Shown here piece after piece: positions 54,039-62,283 of a stretch of DNA of 64,000 nt. The translations under genes were made by a program, and so were the position numbers. The notes below the pieces were generated by a model. It saw nothing but the letters and a program-made list of their open reading frames with translations, was not told the DNA's origin and did not search any database. Each line of letters starts with the position of its first letter. The stretch's first letter is position 1. Source of the stretch: Clostridiaceae bacterium. GTDB lineage: Bacteria; Bacillota; Clostridia; Lachnospirales; Lachnospiraceae. Where the stretch lies: positions 2,501-66,500 of the forward strand of contig CABIYE010000006.1 in assembly GCA_902362865.1 (NCBI GenBank). The letters run 5' to 3'.

Positions 54039-54068
54039 TTGACCTTATACTCCCCTATATGGTATATA
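54039..54068 (+). promoter_or_regulatory. Possible promoter of the MATE gene
   Basis: TTGACC (54039-54044) and TATATA (54063-54068) with 18 bp between. CCTATAGGG (54015-54023) and CCCTATATGG lie on either side as an imperfect inverted pair that a TetR protein might bind. Bases 53913-54038 hold no gene that I can see. Confidence 0.45.
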
Positions 54069-54102
54069 ATTTGTATATAGAGAAATACAGGAGATGAGAA
54101 TT

Positions 54103-55455
54103 TTGAAAAATAACAAATTTGAAATTGACATGTGCAATGGATCCGTTATGGACAAACTAATCTCTTTTTCGCTTCCATTAATGCTTTCCGGTATTTTACA
54201 GCTAATGTTCAATGCAGTCGACATTATCATCGTTGGAAGATTTACCGGAAGCCAGGCACTGGCTGCCGTAGGCTCCACCACAGCTTTAATTAATGTATTT
54301 ACCAATCTGTTCATCGGAATTTCCCTGGGCAGCAATGTACTGGCAGCCCGGTTTTATGCATCCGGGAAAGCCAAAGAAATGTCGGAAACCGTACATACTT
54401 CCATCCTATTTGCCCTAATCAGCGGAATCGTTATGGCGATTGCCGGGCTCCTTTTCTCCAGGCTCGCGTTGGAACTAATGGGAACCCCTTCTGATGTAAT
54501 CAGTCAATCTTCCCTTTATATGCGAATTTATTTTCTGGGAATGCCATTTTTCATGCTTTACAATTACGGTGCCGCCATCCTGCGTGCCATAGGAGACACC
54601 AAGCGCCCTTTGTTCTTTCTGATTATCTCAGGATTGCTGAATGCGGGTCTGAACCTGTTCCTTGTTATCGTATTCCATCTTGGTGTGGCAGGCGTAGCAA
54701 TTGCCACCATAATTTCCCAGATGGTTTCCTGCATCCTGGTAATTCGCTGCCTTTGCAGATCCGAAGGAATCTATCAGCTTCATTTTTCTGAATTAACGCT
54801 GAAAACCGCCTATTTGAAACAGATCTTCCAGGTAGGCATCCCTGCCGGAATCCAGAGTACTGTCATCAACTTCTCTAACGTACTGCTGCAGTCCTCCGTG
54901 AATTCTTTCGGCTCTGTTGCCATGGCCGGGTATACTGCAGCGAACAATATCTTCGGCTTCTTGTACGTAGCAGTCAACTCTATTACGCAGGCATGCATGA
55001 GTTTCACAAGCCAGAATTACGGCGTCGGCAAATACAAACGTATGGATCGGATCCTTGCAGACTGTATGATCCTGACCGTAGGCATTTCCCTGGTACTTGG
55101 CTGTGGCTCCTACATTTTTGCACCTGAAATTTTAAAAATCTATACCTCCAGCCCGGAGGTCATTCAATGCGGTACCGAGATTCTTGCCTACACCACGGCA
55201 ACCTATTTTTTGTGCGGATTAATGGATCTCTTTCCGGGTCCGATGCGCGGAATGGGATATTCCGCTGTCCCCATGATTTTGTCCATTATCGGGACGGTAG
55301 GAACCAGAATTGTCTGGATATTCGGACTTTTCCCGCACCACAGGACGCTTTCCTTCCTGTTTATCTCCTACCCGGCGTCATGGCTCCTTTCCATAGTCAT
55401 GCAGGTAATCTGCCTTTATTTCGTCAGGAAAAGAGTATATCCTGCTAAGCCTTAA
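54103..55455 (+). CDS. MATE family efflux transporter
   Basis: A 450-aa membrane protein with twelve hydrophobic segments in two halves, as in MATE drug or metabolite antiporters. Marks: FSLPLMLSGILQLMFNAVD, IIVGRFTGSQALAAVGSTTA near residue 45, LRAIGDTKRPL, and a matching second half with FGSVAMAGYTAANNI. Start is uncertain: TTG 54103 has AGGAG at 9 nt; ATG 54094 touches that site. It lies between two TetR genes and its 3' end overlaps the converging one by 11 bp. Confidence 0.9.
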   Translation: MKNNKFEIDMCNGSVMDKLISFSLPLMLSGILQLMFNAVDIIIVGRFTGSQALAAVGSTTALINVFTNLFIGISLGSNVLAARFYASGKAKEMSETVHTSILFALISGIVMAIAGLLFSRLALELMGTPSDVISQSSLYMRIYFLGMPFFMLYNYGAAILRAIGDTKRPLFFLIISGLLNAGLNLFLVIVFHLGVAGVAIATIISQMVSCILVIRCLCRSEGIYQLHFSELTLKTAYLKQIFQVGIPAGIQSTVINFSNVLLQSSVNSFGSVAMAGYTAANNIFGFLYVAVNSITQACMSFTSQNYGVGKYKRMDRILADCMILTVGISLVLGCGSYIFAPEILKIYTSSPEVIQCGTEILAYTTATYFLCGLMDLFPGPMRGMGYSAVPMILSIIGTVGTRIVWIFGLFPHHRTLSFLFISYPASWLLSIVMQVICLYFVRKRVYPAKP

Positions 55456-56059
55456 AGTACTCCAGCATGATGGGCATGCATTCTCTGCTGTACTGCGCAA
55501 GAGAATAGCTGCCCTTATTCATGCACCAATCGGATATTAATGCCCTTTCACACATACTATAATATTTCACAATCTCTCCAATCGGCTTATCGTCCCGTAT
55601 CTGCCCCCGCTTCTGCCCTTCTTCTACAATCTTATGAATCAGACGGTAATATTTCCGGTTCTGATCCAAAAGATAACTGTTTCCCTGGGTAACCAACTGC
55701 GTAGAATACAAGGAGGCGAGAAGATCGATACTGATCTTCTCTTCCATCATGGAATGCACCTCCACATTCAAAAATAAAAGTTTCACAAAACTATTCATCC
55801 CGGGATTCATCTTTCCTTCTAATTCTTCATAATAATCATCCAGGATTACCGACAATGTATTCAAAAGCTCATCTTTTGTATTGAAGTAATAGTAGAAAGA
55901 GCCCTTTGAGGTTCCCGACAATTCAATAATGTCGTCTACCGTGGTATGGTTATAACCTTTGTCATGAAACAGCTGCCAGGCGGCAGACACGATTTTGTTC
56001 TTCACCCCTTTAGGCGCCGTTTTCTCTGCTGCTTTCTCTGCCATATTTCCTATATTCAT
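55445..56059 (-). CDS. TetR/AcrR family regulator next to hypD
   Basis: A 204-aa repressor with N-terminal helix-turn-helix (about residues 20-68: SAAWQLFHDKGYNHTTVDDIIELSGTSKGSFYYYF split over two helices) and an unnamed ligand domain. It starts 20 bp after the hypD stop on the same strand with AAGGTG ahead, so it probably is the third gene of hypE-hypD-tetR and may sense hydroxyproline or a product and act on the direct-repeat site at the hypE promoter. It converges on the MATE gene with an 11-bp overlap. Confidence 0.88.
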   Translation of the reverse strand: MNIGNMAEKAAEKTAPKGVKNKIVSAAWQLFHDKGYNHTTVDDIIELSGTSKGSFYYYFNTKDELLNTLSVILDDYYEELEGKMNPGMNSFVKLLFLNVEVHSMMEEKISIDLLASLYSTQLVTQGNSYLLDQNRKYYRLIHKIVEEGQKRGQIRDDKPIGEIVKYYSMCERALISDWCMNKGSYSLAQYSRECMPIMLEYFKA

Positions 56060-56079
56060 CAGACTCTCACCTTTATCTC

Positions 56080-58455
56080 TTAGTTGAAGCTCTGCTCCGT
56101 TCTCTCGATAATCTCATCCTGCAATGCCTTGCTCAGATTCCGGAAATGGTCACTGTATCCCGCAACACGTACGATCAGATCCTTATATTCTTCCGGGTTC
56201 TGCTGTGCTTTAATCAGCGTTTCCTTGTCAATAACATTGAACTGGATATGATGTCCGTCCATTGTAAAATAGGTACGTATAAGATTCGCCATCTGATTCA
56301 GCCCTTCTTCTCCGGCTACAACACTTGGCGTGAATTTCTGGTTCAGCAGCGTTCCGCCTGTCTGCAGATGATCCATCTTCGCACAAGATTTTACTACTGC
56401 CGTAGGTCCGTTCACATCTGCTCCCTTCTCCGGTGAAATGCCTTCGGATACCGGCTTATGTGCCAGTCGTCCATTGGGGCTTGCCATCATCACATCACCG
56501 AAATATACATGGCAGGTAGTCGGAAGCATATTAATCCGGTACATACCGCCAAGCATGTTCGGACGCCCGGTCACCTGGCTTCTGTAGAACTCAAATACAT
56601 CCTTCATGATATCATCTGCATAATCATCATCGTTGCCGTATTTTGGCGTCTTATTTCTCACAAGATTCAAAATACGTTCATGGCCCTCAAAATTATCATC
56701 CAGCGCCTGCATCAGCTCTTCCATGGTAAATGTCTTCTTATCAAACACATTATATTTCACTGCTACCAGACAGTCGGTAATGGTTCCAATGCCTACACCC
56801 TGCAGGTATTTGGTATTGTATCTTGCGCCTCCGCCATTGTAATCCTTTCCTTTAGAAATACAGTCATTTGTAATAATAGAAAGGAAGGGTACCGGCATCT
56901 CTTCGGCATAGATTTTCTCAATTACGTTACTTCCCTTAATCTTAATATCAATGAAATACTGCATCTGCTTCTTAAACGCATCATACAGTTCTTCATAGGT
57001 TTTAAAATCTGTGGCATAACCAAGCTCCAGACCAAGCTGCTGATCTGACATCTTATCATAGCCATTGTTCAGAGTCAGCTCGAAAATCTTCGGTATATTA
57101 AAATATCCTGTCAGGATATATGCCTCATTACCAAACGCTCCTGTCTCTACACAGCCGCTTGTACCGCCGCGTCTTGCATCCTCCAGTGTCTTTCCTGCAT
57201 TCATCAGCTCCTGGATAATTGCATCCGTGTTGTAGAATGCGGGCTGGCCCCAGCCTTTTCTGGAAATCTCGCAGGCACGCTTCAGGAACTTCTGCGGTGT
57301 CTTTTTGCTAATCTGCACATTAGAACTTGGCTGGAGAAGGCGCATTTCATCCATACAATCCAAAATCAGATAGCTTACATTATTTACGCCATTCTCTCCG
57401 TCCGGAGTGATACCTCCCGTATTCAGGTTCGCAAAATCTGTATAGGTACTGCTCTCCTTCAACGTAATACCAACCTTCGGCGGCGCCGGCTGATTATTGA
57501 ACTTCACCCAGAGACACTCCAGAAGCTCCAGCGCCTTCTCATCATCCAAAATTCCATCTTCTACATCTTTTTCATAGAATGGATTCAGATGCTGATCCAG
57601 GCGTCCCGGACTATACGCATCCCAGGGATTCAGCTCACTCGTCACTCCAAGATGTACAAACCAGTACATCTGGATTGCCTGCCAGTAGGTCTGCGGTCTG
57701 TGCGCCGGAACCACATCACAGTTCGCCGCAATCTGGAGCAATTCTTCTTTTCTCTTTTCATCCGTCTCTTTCTCTGCCAGTTCTCTTGCATAAGCAGCAT
57801 AACGCTCACCAAGAACCATAATAGCGTCACAGGCAATCTTCATGCCTTCCAGCTCGTTCTTCTTATCCAGCGCTTCCTTGTCATTCAGAAAATCCAACTC
57901 ATCAATCGCCGCCTGAATATCTGCTTTATAATCAAGGAAACCTTTCTCATAGATTTTAAAGGAACCAACTGTATGCCCCGGTCCCCGCTGCTCCATAAAC
58001 TCTGTAAAAATACCACATTCATAAGCCTTCTTCCATTCCGGCGTCATCTGACGCAGGATCTTATTGCGGATACATCTTTTGTCCCAGTAAGGAATCATCA
58101 CCTCTTCCTGCACGGTAAAATCCTCTTCCTGCACGGTAAAGTTAATTAATTCCCGGTCATTCATAACATGCATATCTTCAACGGTGTGGCAGCATAATTC
58201 AGGAAAAGTCGGTGATGCCTGCGGGGAATCTCCTTTCTCACCTACAATCAATTCCCCATCACCGATATACAGAGTCTTTGAGGCAAAATAATCATACAGT
58301 ACCTGCCCTCGAAGCTCCGGTACAGACAACTGTCCTTCATACTTTTTGTAAGTCTCTGTCTCACTTTTTGCACGCTCCATATCAATATGTGGCTGCGTGC
58401 TTACGCTCAATTCGCGGAGCGCCTGAATCCGTTCGTTCATTCCTCTTTTTTCCAT
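56080..58455 (-). CDS. hypD: trans-4-hydroxy-L-proline dehydratase (glycyl radical enzyme)
   Basis: A 791-aa glycyl radical enzyme that removes water from trans-4-hydroxy-L-proline to give pyrroline-5-carboxylate. Catalytic C435 lies in GGTSGCVETG and the radical glycine G766 in VRVAGYSDHF, one residue from the positions I recall for Clostridioides difficile HypD (434, 765), and the overall sequence follows that protein closely, including FNNQPAPPKVGITLKESSTY. This separates it from pyruvate formate-lyase and choline lyase. ATG 58455 has AGGAGG at 9 nt. Odd feature: a 19-bp tandem repeat at 58101-58140. No proline reductase or P5C reductase gene is adjacent. Confidence 0.94.
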   Translation of the reverse strand: MEKRGMNERIQALRELSVSTQPHIDMERAKSETETYKKYEGQLSVPELRGQVLYDYFASKTLYIGDGELIVGEKGDSPQASPTFPELCCHTVEDMHVMNDRELINFTVQEEDFTVQEEVMIPYWDKRCIRNKILRQMTPEWKKAYECGIFTEFMEQRGPGHTVGSFKIYEKGFLDYKADIQAAIDELDFLNDKEALDKKNELEGMKIACDAIMVLGERYAAYARELAEKETDEKRKEELLQIAANCDVVPAHRPQTYWQAIQMYWFVHLGVTSELNPWDAYSPGRLDQHLNPFYEKDVEDGILDDEKALELLECLWVKFNNQPAPPKVGITLKESSTYTDFANLNTGGITPDGENGVNNVSYLILDCMDEMRLLQPSSNVQISKKTPQKFLKRACEISRKGWGQPAFYNTDAIIQELMNAGKTLEDARRGGTSGCVETGAFGNEAYILTGYFNIPKIFELTLNNGYDKMSDQQLGLELGYATDFKTYEELYDAFKKQMQYFIDIKIKGSNVIEKIYAEEMPVPFLSIITNDCISKGKDYNGGGARYNTKYLQGVGIGTITDCLVAVKYNVFDKKTFTMEELMQALDDNFEGHERILNLVRNKTPKYGNDDDYADDIMKDVFEFYRSQVTGRPNMLGGMYRINMLPTTCHVYFGDVMMASPNGRLAHKPVSEGISPEKGADVNGPTAVVKSCAKMDHLQTGGTLLNQKFTPSVVAGEEGLNQMANLIRTYFTMDGHHIQFNVIDKETLIKAQQNPEEYKDLIVRVAGYSDHFRNLSKALQDEIIERTEQSFN
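58101..58140 (-). repeat. Exact 19-bp tandem repeat inside hypD
   Basis: CCTCTTCCTGCACGGTAAA occurs at 58101-58119 and 58122-58140, period 21 bp, so the protein reads FTVQEED-FTVQEEV. The reading frame is kept. Confidence 0.95.
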
Positions 58456-58460
58456 TATCA

Positions 58461-59369
58461 TTATCCTCCTATTTTTGTATTCTGATAACCTGCTTCCTGA
58501 AACAGGATCACAAACTCATCCATTTCTTCCGAAGACGGAGCGTGCAGCCCGCTGCCATCATACGCCTGCCCCAGCTTTCCATACTTGCCTGCCCCTGTAT
58601 TGTGGTATGGCAAAAGGTTTATCTGAGCCACATGAATTTTCTTATCATCCAGATAGGAAATAATCTCCTGCATCTGCTCCCTGGTTCCATTTACTTCTTT
58701 CACCGTCGGGATACGGATATAAATCCTTGCCCCGTCTTTGCTTAACTGCTCCAGATTCTTTAAGATCAGTTCATTATCTACACCAATATACTTTTTATGT
58801 AATTCCCGATCCATCACCTTGATATCATACAAAAATGTATCCACATAGGGTAAAATCCGTCTAAAGTTTTCATATGGCGCAAAACCACAGGTATCAACCG
58901 TAACCGTAATCCCCATGTGATGAAGCTTCTTTACCAGTTTTTCTACATAATCCATATCGGAGGTCATAACCTCGCCGCCGGATAATGTCACTCCTCCGCC
59001 GGACTCTTCATAGAACATCTCATCTTTTCTAAGCTCTTTTACCAGCTCTTCCACCGTATATTCTTTTCCGGCGAGCTCCCGCAGATTATTCACACAATAA
59101 TCCAGACAAGTTCCGCACCGGTCGCAAACATCTGTGTCCGTTACTACTTTATCCCCGTCTGCATGAATTGCATGCTGCGGACAGACATTTACACAACTCT
59201 GACAGCCGGTACACCGCTCCCTGTCATACATAACATCCTTTCCATAACACTGGGTCTCCGGATTGTGGCACCATACGCAGGACAACGGACAACCTTTAAA
59301 AAACACAGTCGTCCGGATTCCGTCTCCATCGTGGATTGAATACTTCTGAATACTCGTTATCAGTGGCAT
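58461..59369 (-). CDS. hypE: Glycyl radical enzyme activase for HypD
   Basis: A 302-aa radical SAM enzyme that puts the glycyl radical on HypD. Cluster motif C-PLS-C-VW-C near residues 27-34 follows SIHDGDGIRTTVFFKGC; an inserted ferredoxin-like part carries two more sets of cysteines (CTGCQSCVNVCP and CDRCGTCLDYC). GGGVTLSGGE is the usual SAM-binding strand. Its stop codon lies within the hypD ribosome site region, so the two are coupled. First gene of the unit. Confidence 0.93.
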   Translation of the reverse strand: MPLITSIQKYSIHDGDGIRTTVFFKGCPLSCVWCHNPETQCYGKDVMYDRERCTGCQSCVNVCPQHAIHADGDKVVTDTDVCDRCGTCLDYCVNNLRELAGKEYTVEELVKELRKDEMFYEESGGGVTLSGGEVMTSDMDYVEKLVKKLHHMGITVTVDTCGFAPYENFRRILPYVDTFLYDIKVMDRELHKKYIGVDNELILKNLEQLSKDGARIYIRIPTVKEVNGTREQMQEIISYLDDKKIHVAQINLLPYHNTGAGKYGKLGQAYDGSGLHAPSSEEMDEFVILFQEAGYQNTKIGG

Positions 59370-59393
59370 TCTACTATCTCCTTTTTACTTTTC

Positions 59394-59447
59394 GTACTAT
59401 AGTCTAAACTCTAGTCTAAAAGTACCAAAATACCTGCTCCTTGTCAA
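59394..59447 (-). promoter_or_regulatory. hypE promoter with direct-repeat operator candidate
   Basis: Minus-strand TTGACA (59442-59447), 17 bp, TACTTT (59419-59424). AGTCTAAA occurs at 59401-59408 and again at 59413-59420, spaced 12 bp, over the -10 and start region, flanked by GTACT/AGTAC. The TetR protein encoded after hypD is the obvious candidate to bind there. Confidence 0.65.
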
Positions 59448-59486
59448 TGTTTTCACCTAAAATCTTTGCCAAATATTAAACTTTTA

Positions 59487-59515
59487 TTGAGTAATTTTTT
59501 TCAATATGTTATTAT
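59487..59515 (+). promoter_or_regulatory. Promoter of the hydEGF operon
   Basis: TTGAGT (59487-59492), 17 bp, TATTAT (59510-59515). Transcription would begin near 59522, about 165 nt before hydE. Confidence 0.65.
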
Positions 59516-59521
59516 GAAAAA

Positions 59522-59685
59522 AAACGTACTGATTACAAAGGAGCATACCTGCGTAAAAAGGCGCACAGATTCTGAAAAATTCCGAAGAAATTTTCTGCTT
59601 TATATAGAAAAAACAGGAGATTTTATACCTTTTTATCTGCGTCTTTTTGCAAGGACGCAGTTTTTTAATTTTAAAGAGGTGATCC
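59522..59685 (+). promoter_or_regulatory. Untranslated leader of hydE with attenuator layout
   Basis: The leader runs from the inferred start to hydE and contains a complete intrinsic terminator (59637-59666). The string CTGCGT, which is the 5' arm of that terminator, also occurs at 59549-59554 just after AAAGGAG, so the earlier copy could pair with the 3' arm GACGCAG instead and change termination. I match it to no known riboswitch. A very short reading frame from CTG 59549 is possible but weak. Confidence 0.45.
59637..59666 (+). terminator. Intrinsic terminator just before hydE
   Basis: CTGCGTC (59637-59643) and GACGCAG (59654-59660) form a perfect 7-bp stem, followed by TTTTTT. Only 19 nt separate it from the hydE start, and the hydE ribosome site follows it. 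Confidence 0.8.
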
Positions 59686-60729
59686 ATGAAACAACTCATT
59701 GATAAACTGAAAACCGAACACCGACTCACAAAAGAGGAATGGATAACGCTGATTGAGAACCGCACCCCGGAACTTGCAGACTATCTTTTTGTACAGGCAA
59801 GAGAAATCCGCCACAAGTATTATGGCCGCGACGTCTACATCCGTGGACTGATTGAATTTACAAACTATTGTAAAAATGACTGTTTCTACTGTGGCATCCG
59901 CAAAAGTAACGGAAATATCCCCCGCTACCGCCTGGATGAGGATACCATTCTATCCTGCTGCCGCAGCGGCTATGATATGGGCTTTCGTACCTTTGTGCTG
60001 CAGGGCGGCGAAGACGGCTATTATACAGATGAGCGAATGACACATCTGATACACAGGATAAAAACAAGTTTTCCCGACTGTGCCATTACCCTGTCCATCG
60101 GCGAGAAGCCTTATGACTCTTACCTGGAATATTATAACGCCGGTGCAGATCGCTATTTGCTGCGTCATGAAACCTTTAATGAAACCCATTACCGCACACT
60201 CCACCCGCCGCAGCTCTCAGCTTCCAACCGCCAACAATGTCTGTGGAACTTAAAAGAAATAGGCTACCAGACAGGAACCGGCTTCATGGTAGGTTCACCT
60301 CATCAAACCGCGGAGCATTTGGCGGAGGATATGCTGTTCATTGAAAAGCTGCAGCCCCATATGGTAGGGATCGGACCTTTCATCCCCCATCATGACACGG
60401 TTTTTGCCGGGGAAAAAGCCGGAACATTGGAACTGACCCTGTATATGTTGGGTCTTTTAAGGCTGATGCTTCCCAAAGTACTCCTTCCTGCCACCACCGC
60501 TCTGGGAACTATTGATACGCACGGCAGGGAACTTGGCATCCTGGCGGGCGCCAATGTGGTAATGCCCAACCTTTCTCCCCGGGATAACCGAAAAAATTAC
60601 TCCTTATATGATAACAAAATTGCTACCGGAGAAGAAGCTGCAGAAGGGAAAGCAAAATTAATCCGACAAATGGAATCTATCGGTTATCATGTCGTAACCG
60701 CACGGGGCGATTCTTTAATGGATGTATAA
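59686..60729 (+). CDS. hydE: [FeFe] hydrogenase H-cluster maturase HydE
   Basis: A 347-aa radical SAM enzyme that, with HydG and HydF, builds the 2Fe subcluster of [FeFe] hydrogenase. The 4Fe-4S motif C-KND-C-FY-C follows IEFTNY near residues 60-70 with GIRKSN after it, then FVLQGGED and RHETFNE, GFMVGSPHQT and the late NVVMPNLSP, which fit HydE rather than biotin synthase. AGAGGTG is the ribosome site. First gene of hydE-hydG-hydF; no hydrogenase gene is in the window. Confidence 0.94.
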   Translation: MKQLIDKLKTEHRLTKEEWITLIENRTPELADYLFVQAREIRHKYYGRDVYIRGLIEFTNYCKNDCFYCGIRKSNGNIPRYRLDEDTILSCCRSGYDMGFRTFVLQGGEDGYYTDERMTHLIHRIKTSFPDCAITLSIGEKPYDSYLEYYNAGADRYLLRHETFNETHYRTLHPPQLSASNRQQCLWNLKEIGYQTGTGFMVGSPHQTAEHLAEDMLFIEKLQPHMVGIGPFIPHHDTVFAGEKAGTLELTLYMLGLLRLMLPKVLLPATTALGTIDTHGRELGILAGANVVMPNLSPRDNRKNYSLYDNKIATGEEAAEGKAKLIRQMESIGYHVVTARGDSLMDV

Positions 60730-60778
60730 CATAAAAATAAGAATAAACATAAATACACAAATATGGAGGAAAATAATA

Positions 60779-62200
60779 ATGTATGATGTAAACTCAAAAC
60801 ACGCCGATGACTTCATTAACCATGAAGAAATTCTGGACACGCTGGCTTACGCCGACGAAAACAAAAATAACCTGGAACTGATTGCATCTCTGATTGAAAA
60901 AGCCGGCAAAAGAAAAGGCCTGTCCCACCGGGAAGCTTCCGTCCTGCTTGCCTGTGACGACGAAGCTATGAATCAGAAGATTTTCAAACTGGCAGAACAG
61001 ATTAAGAAAGACTTTTATGGCAATCGTATCGTTATGTTCGCCCCTTTATATCTGTCCAACTACTGTATCAACGGATGTACCTACTGTCCTTATCACATGA
61101 AAAATAAGCATATCGCCCGCAAGCAGCTTTCTCAGGAAGAAATCCGCCGGGAGGTCATTGCTCTTCAGGATATGGGTCATAAGCGTCTTGCCCTGGAGGC
61201 CGGGGAAGATCCTGTACACAATACCATGGAATACTACCTGGATTCTATCAATACCATTTACAGTATCAAACATAAAAACGGAGCTATCCGCCGCGTCAAT
61301 ATCAATATTGCCGCAACCACTGTGGACAATTACCGCTTATTAAAAGAAGCCGGAATCGGAACCTACATTCTCTTCCAGGAGACCTATCATAAAGAAAGTT
61401 ATCTGAAACTTCACCCGACAGGCCCGAAACATGACTATGACTACCACACCGAAGCGATGGATCGTGCTATGGAAGGCGGAATCGACGATGTAGGCGTCGG
61501 CGTTCTATTTGGTCTGGATAAATACCGTTATGAATTTGCTGGTCTTTTGATGCATGCAGAACATCTGGAAGCCGCTTTTGGCGTGGGACCTCATACCATC
61601 AGTGTACCGAGACTGCGCAATGCAGACGATATTGATGCTTCTTCCTTCACCAATGGTATTGATGACGATACATTTGCCAAAATCGTTGCATGTATCCGTA
61701 TCGCGGTCCCCTATACCGGTATGATTATTTCCACCCGGGAAAGCCAGAAGACGAGAGAACGCGTTCTTCACCTTGGCATTTCCCAGATCAGCGGCGGTTC
61801 CAGAACCAGCGTGGGGGGCTACTGTGAACCCGAACCTGATGATGAAAAATCCGAACAGTTCGACGTTATTGATAATCGTACACTGGACGAGGTTGTACGC
61901 TGGCTGATGGAGATGGAGTACATTCCAAGCTTTTGTACCGCCTGCTACAGAGAAGGACGCACCGGTGACCGGTTCATGTCTCTTTGCAAAAGCGGACAGA
62001 TTCAGAATTGCTGTCATCCCAATGCACTGATGACACTGGAAGAATATCTGATGGATTATGCTTCCCCTGAAACCAAAGCACTCGGCGATAAACTGATTGA
62101 CAAAGAAATCCTGAATGTTCCCAACGAAAAAGCAAGAGCTGTCGTTATGGAGAATCTTCGCCTGATCCGTGAGAATAACCGTCGGGATTTTCGCTTCTAA
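60779..62200 (+). CDS. hydG: [FeFe] hydrogenase H-cluster maturase HydG
   Basis: A 473-aa radical SAM tyrosine lyase that makes the CO and cyanide ligands. SAM-cluster motif C-ING-C-TY-C after APLYLSNY near residues 95-105; the C-terminal extension has CTACYREGRTGDRFM and CKSGQIQNCCHPNAL, holding the second cluster absent from ThiH. ATG 60779 follows GGAGG; the frame is open for 19 codons upstream, overlapping hydE, but with no ribosome site. Confidence 0.95.
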   Translation: MYDVNSKHADDFINHEEILDTLAYADENKNNLELIASLIEKAGKRKGLSHREASVLLACDDEAMNQKIFKLAEQIKKDFYGNRIVMFAPLYLSNYCINGCTYCPYHMKNKHIARKQLSQEEIRREVIALQDMGHKRLALEAGEDPVHNTMEYYLDSINTIYSIKHKNGAIRRVNINIAATTVDNYRLLKEAGIGTYILFQETYHKESYLKLHPTGPKHDYDYHTEAMDRAMEGGIDDVGVGVLFGLDKYRYEFAGLLMHAEHLEAAFGVGPHTISVPRLRNADDIDASSFTNGIDDDTFAKIVACIRIAVPYTGMIISTRESQKTRERVLHLGISQISGGSRTSVGGYCEPEPDDEKSEQFDVIDNRTLDEVVRWLMEMEYIPSFCTACYREGRTGDRFMSLCKSGQIQNCCHPNALMTLEEYLMDYASPETKALGDKLIDKEILNVPNEKARAVVMENLRLIRENNRRDFRF

Positions 62201-62230
62201 ATACAATAAAACCATATAACCATACAATCC

Positions 62231-62264
62231 AGGGACGGAGAATTACAGGCTCCGTCCCTCTTTT
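62231..62264 (+). terminator. Hairpin between hydG and hydF
   Basis: AGGGACGGAG (62231-62240) and CTCCGTCCCT (62250-62259) form a perfect 10-bp stem, then CTTTTC. It resembles a weak intrinsic terminator or a stabilising stem inside the operon that may lower hydF output. Confidence 0.6.
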
Positions 62265-62283
62265 CACCAGGAGGAAATATACT

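Noticed and set aside
34651..54059. CCATATAGGGG at 34651 and its reverse complement at 54049 as a further repeat family
   Set aside because: Only 11 bp match and the flanks differ; too little to separate from chance in A/T-rich promoter regions.
59466..59702. 78-codon open frame before hydE
   Set aside because: It runs through the promoter, leader and terminator and overlaps hydE, with no ribosome site at any of its methionines.
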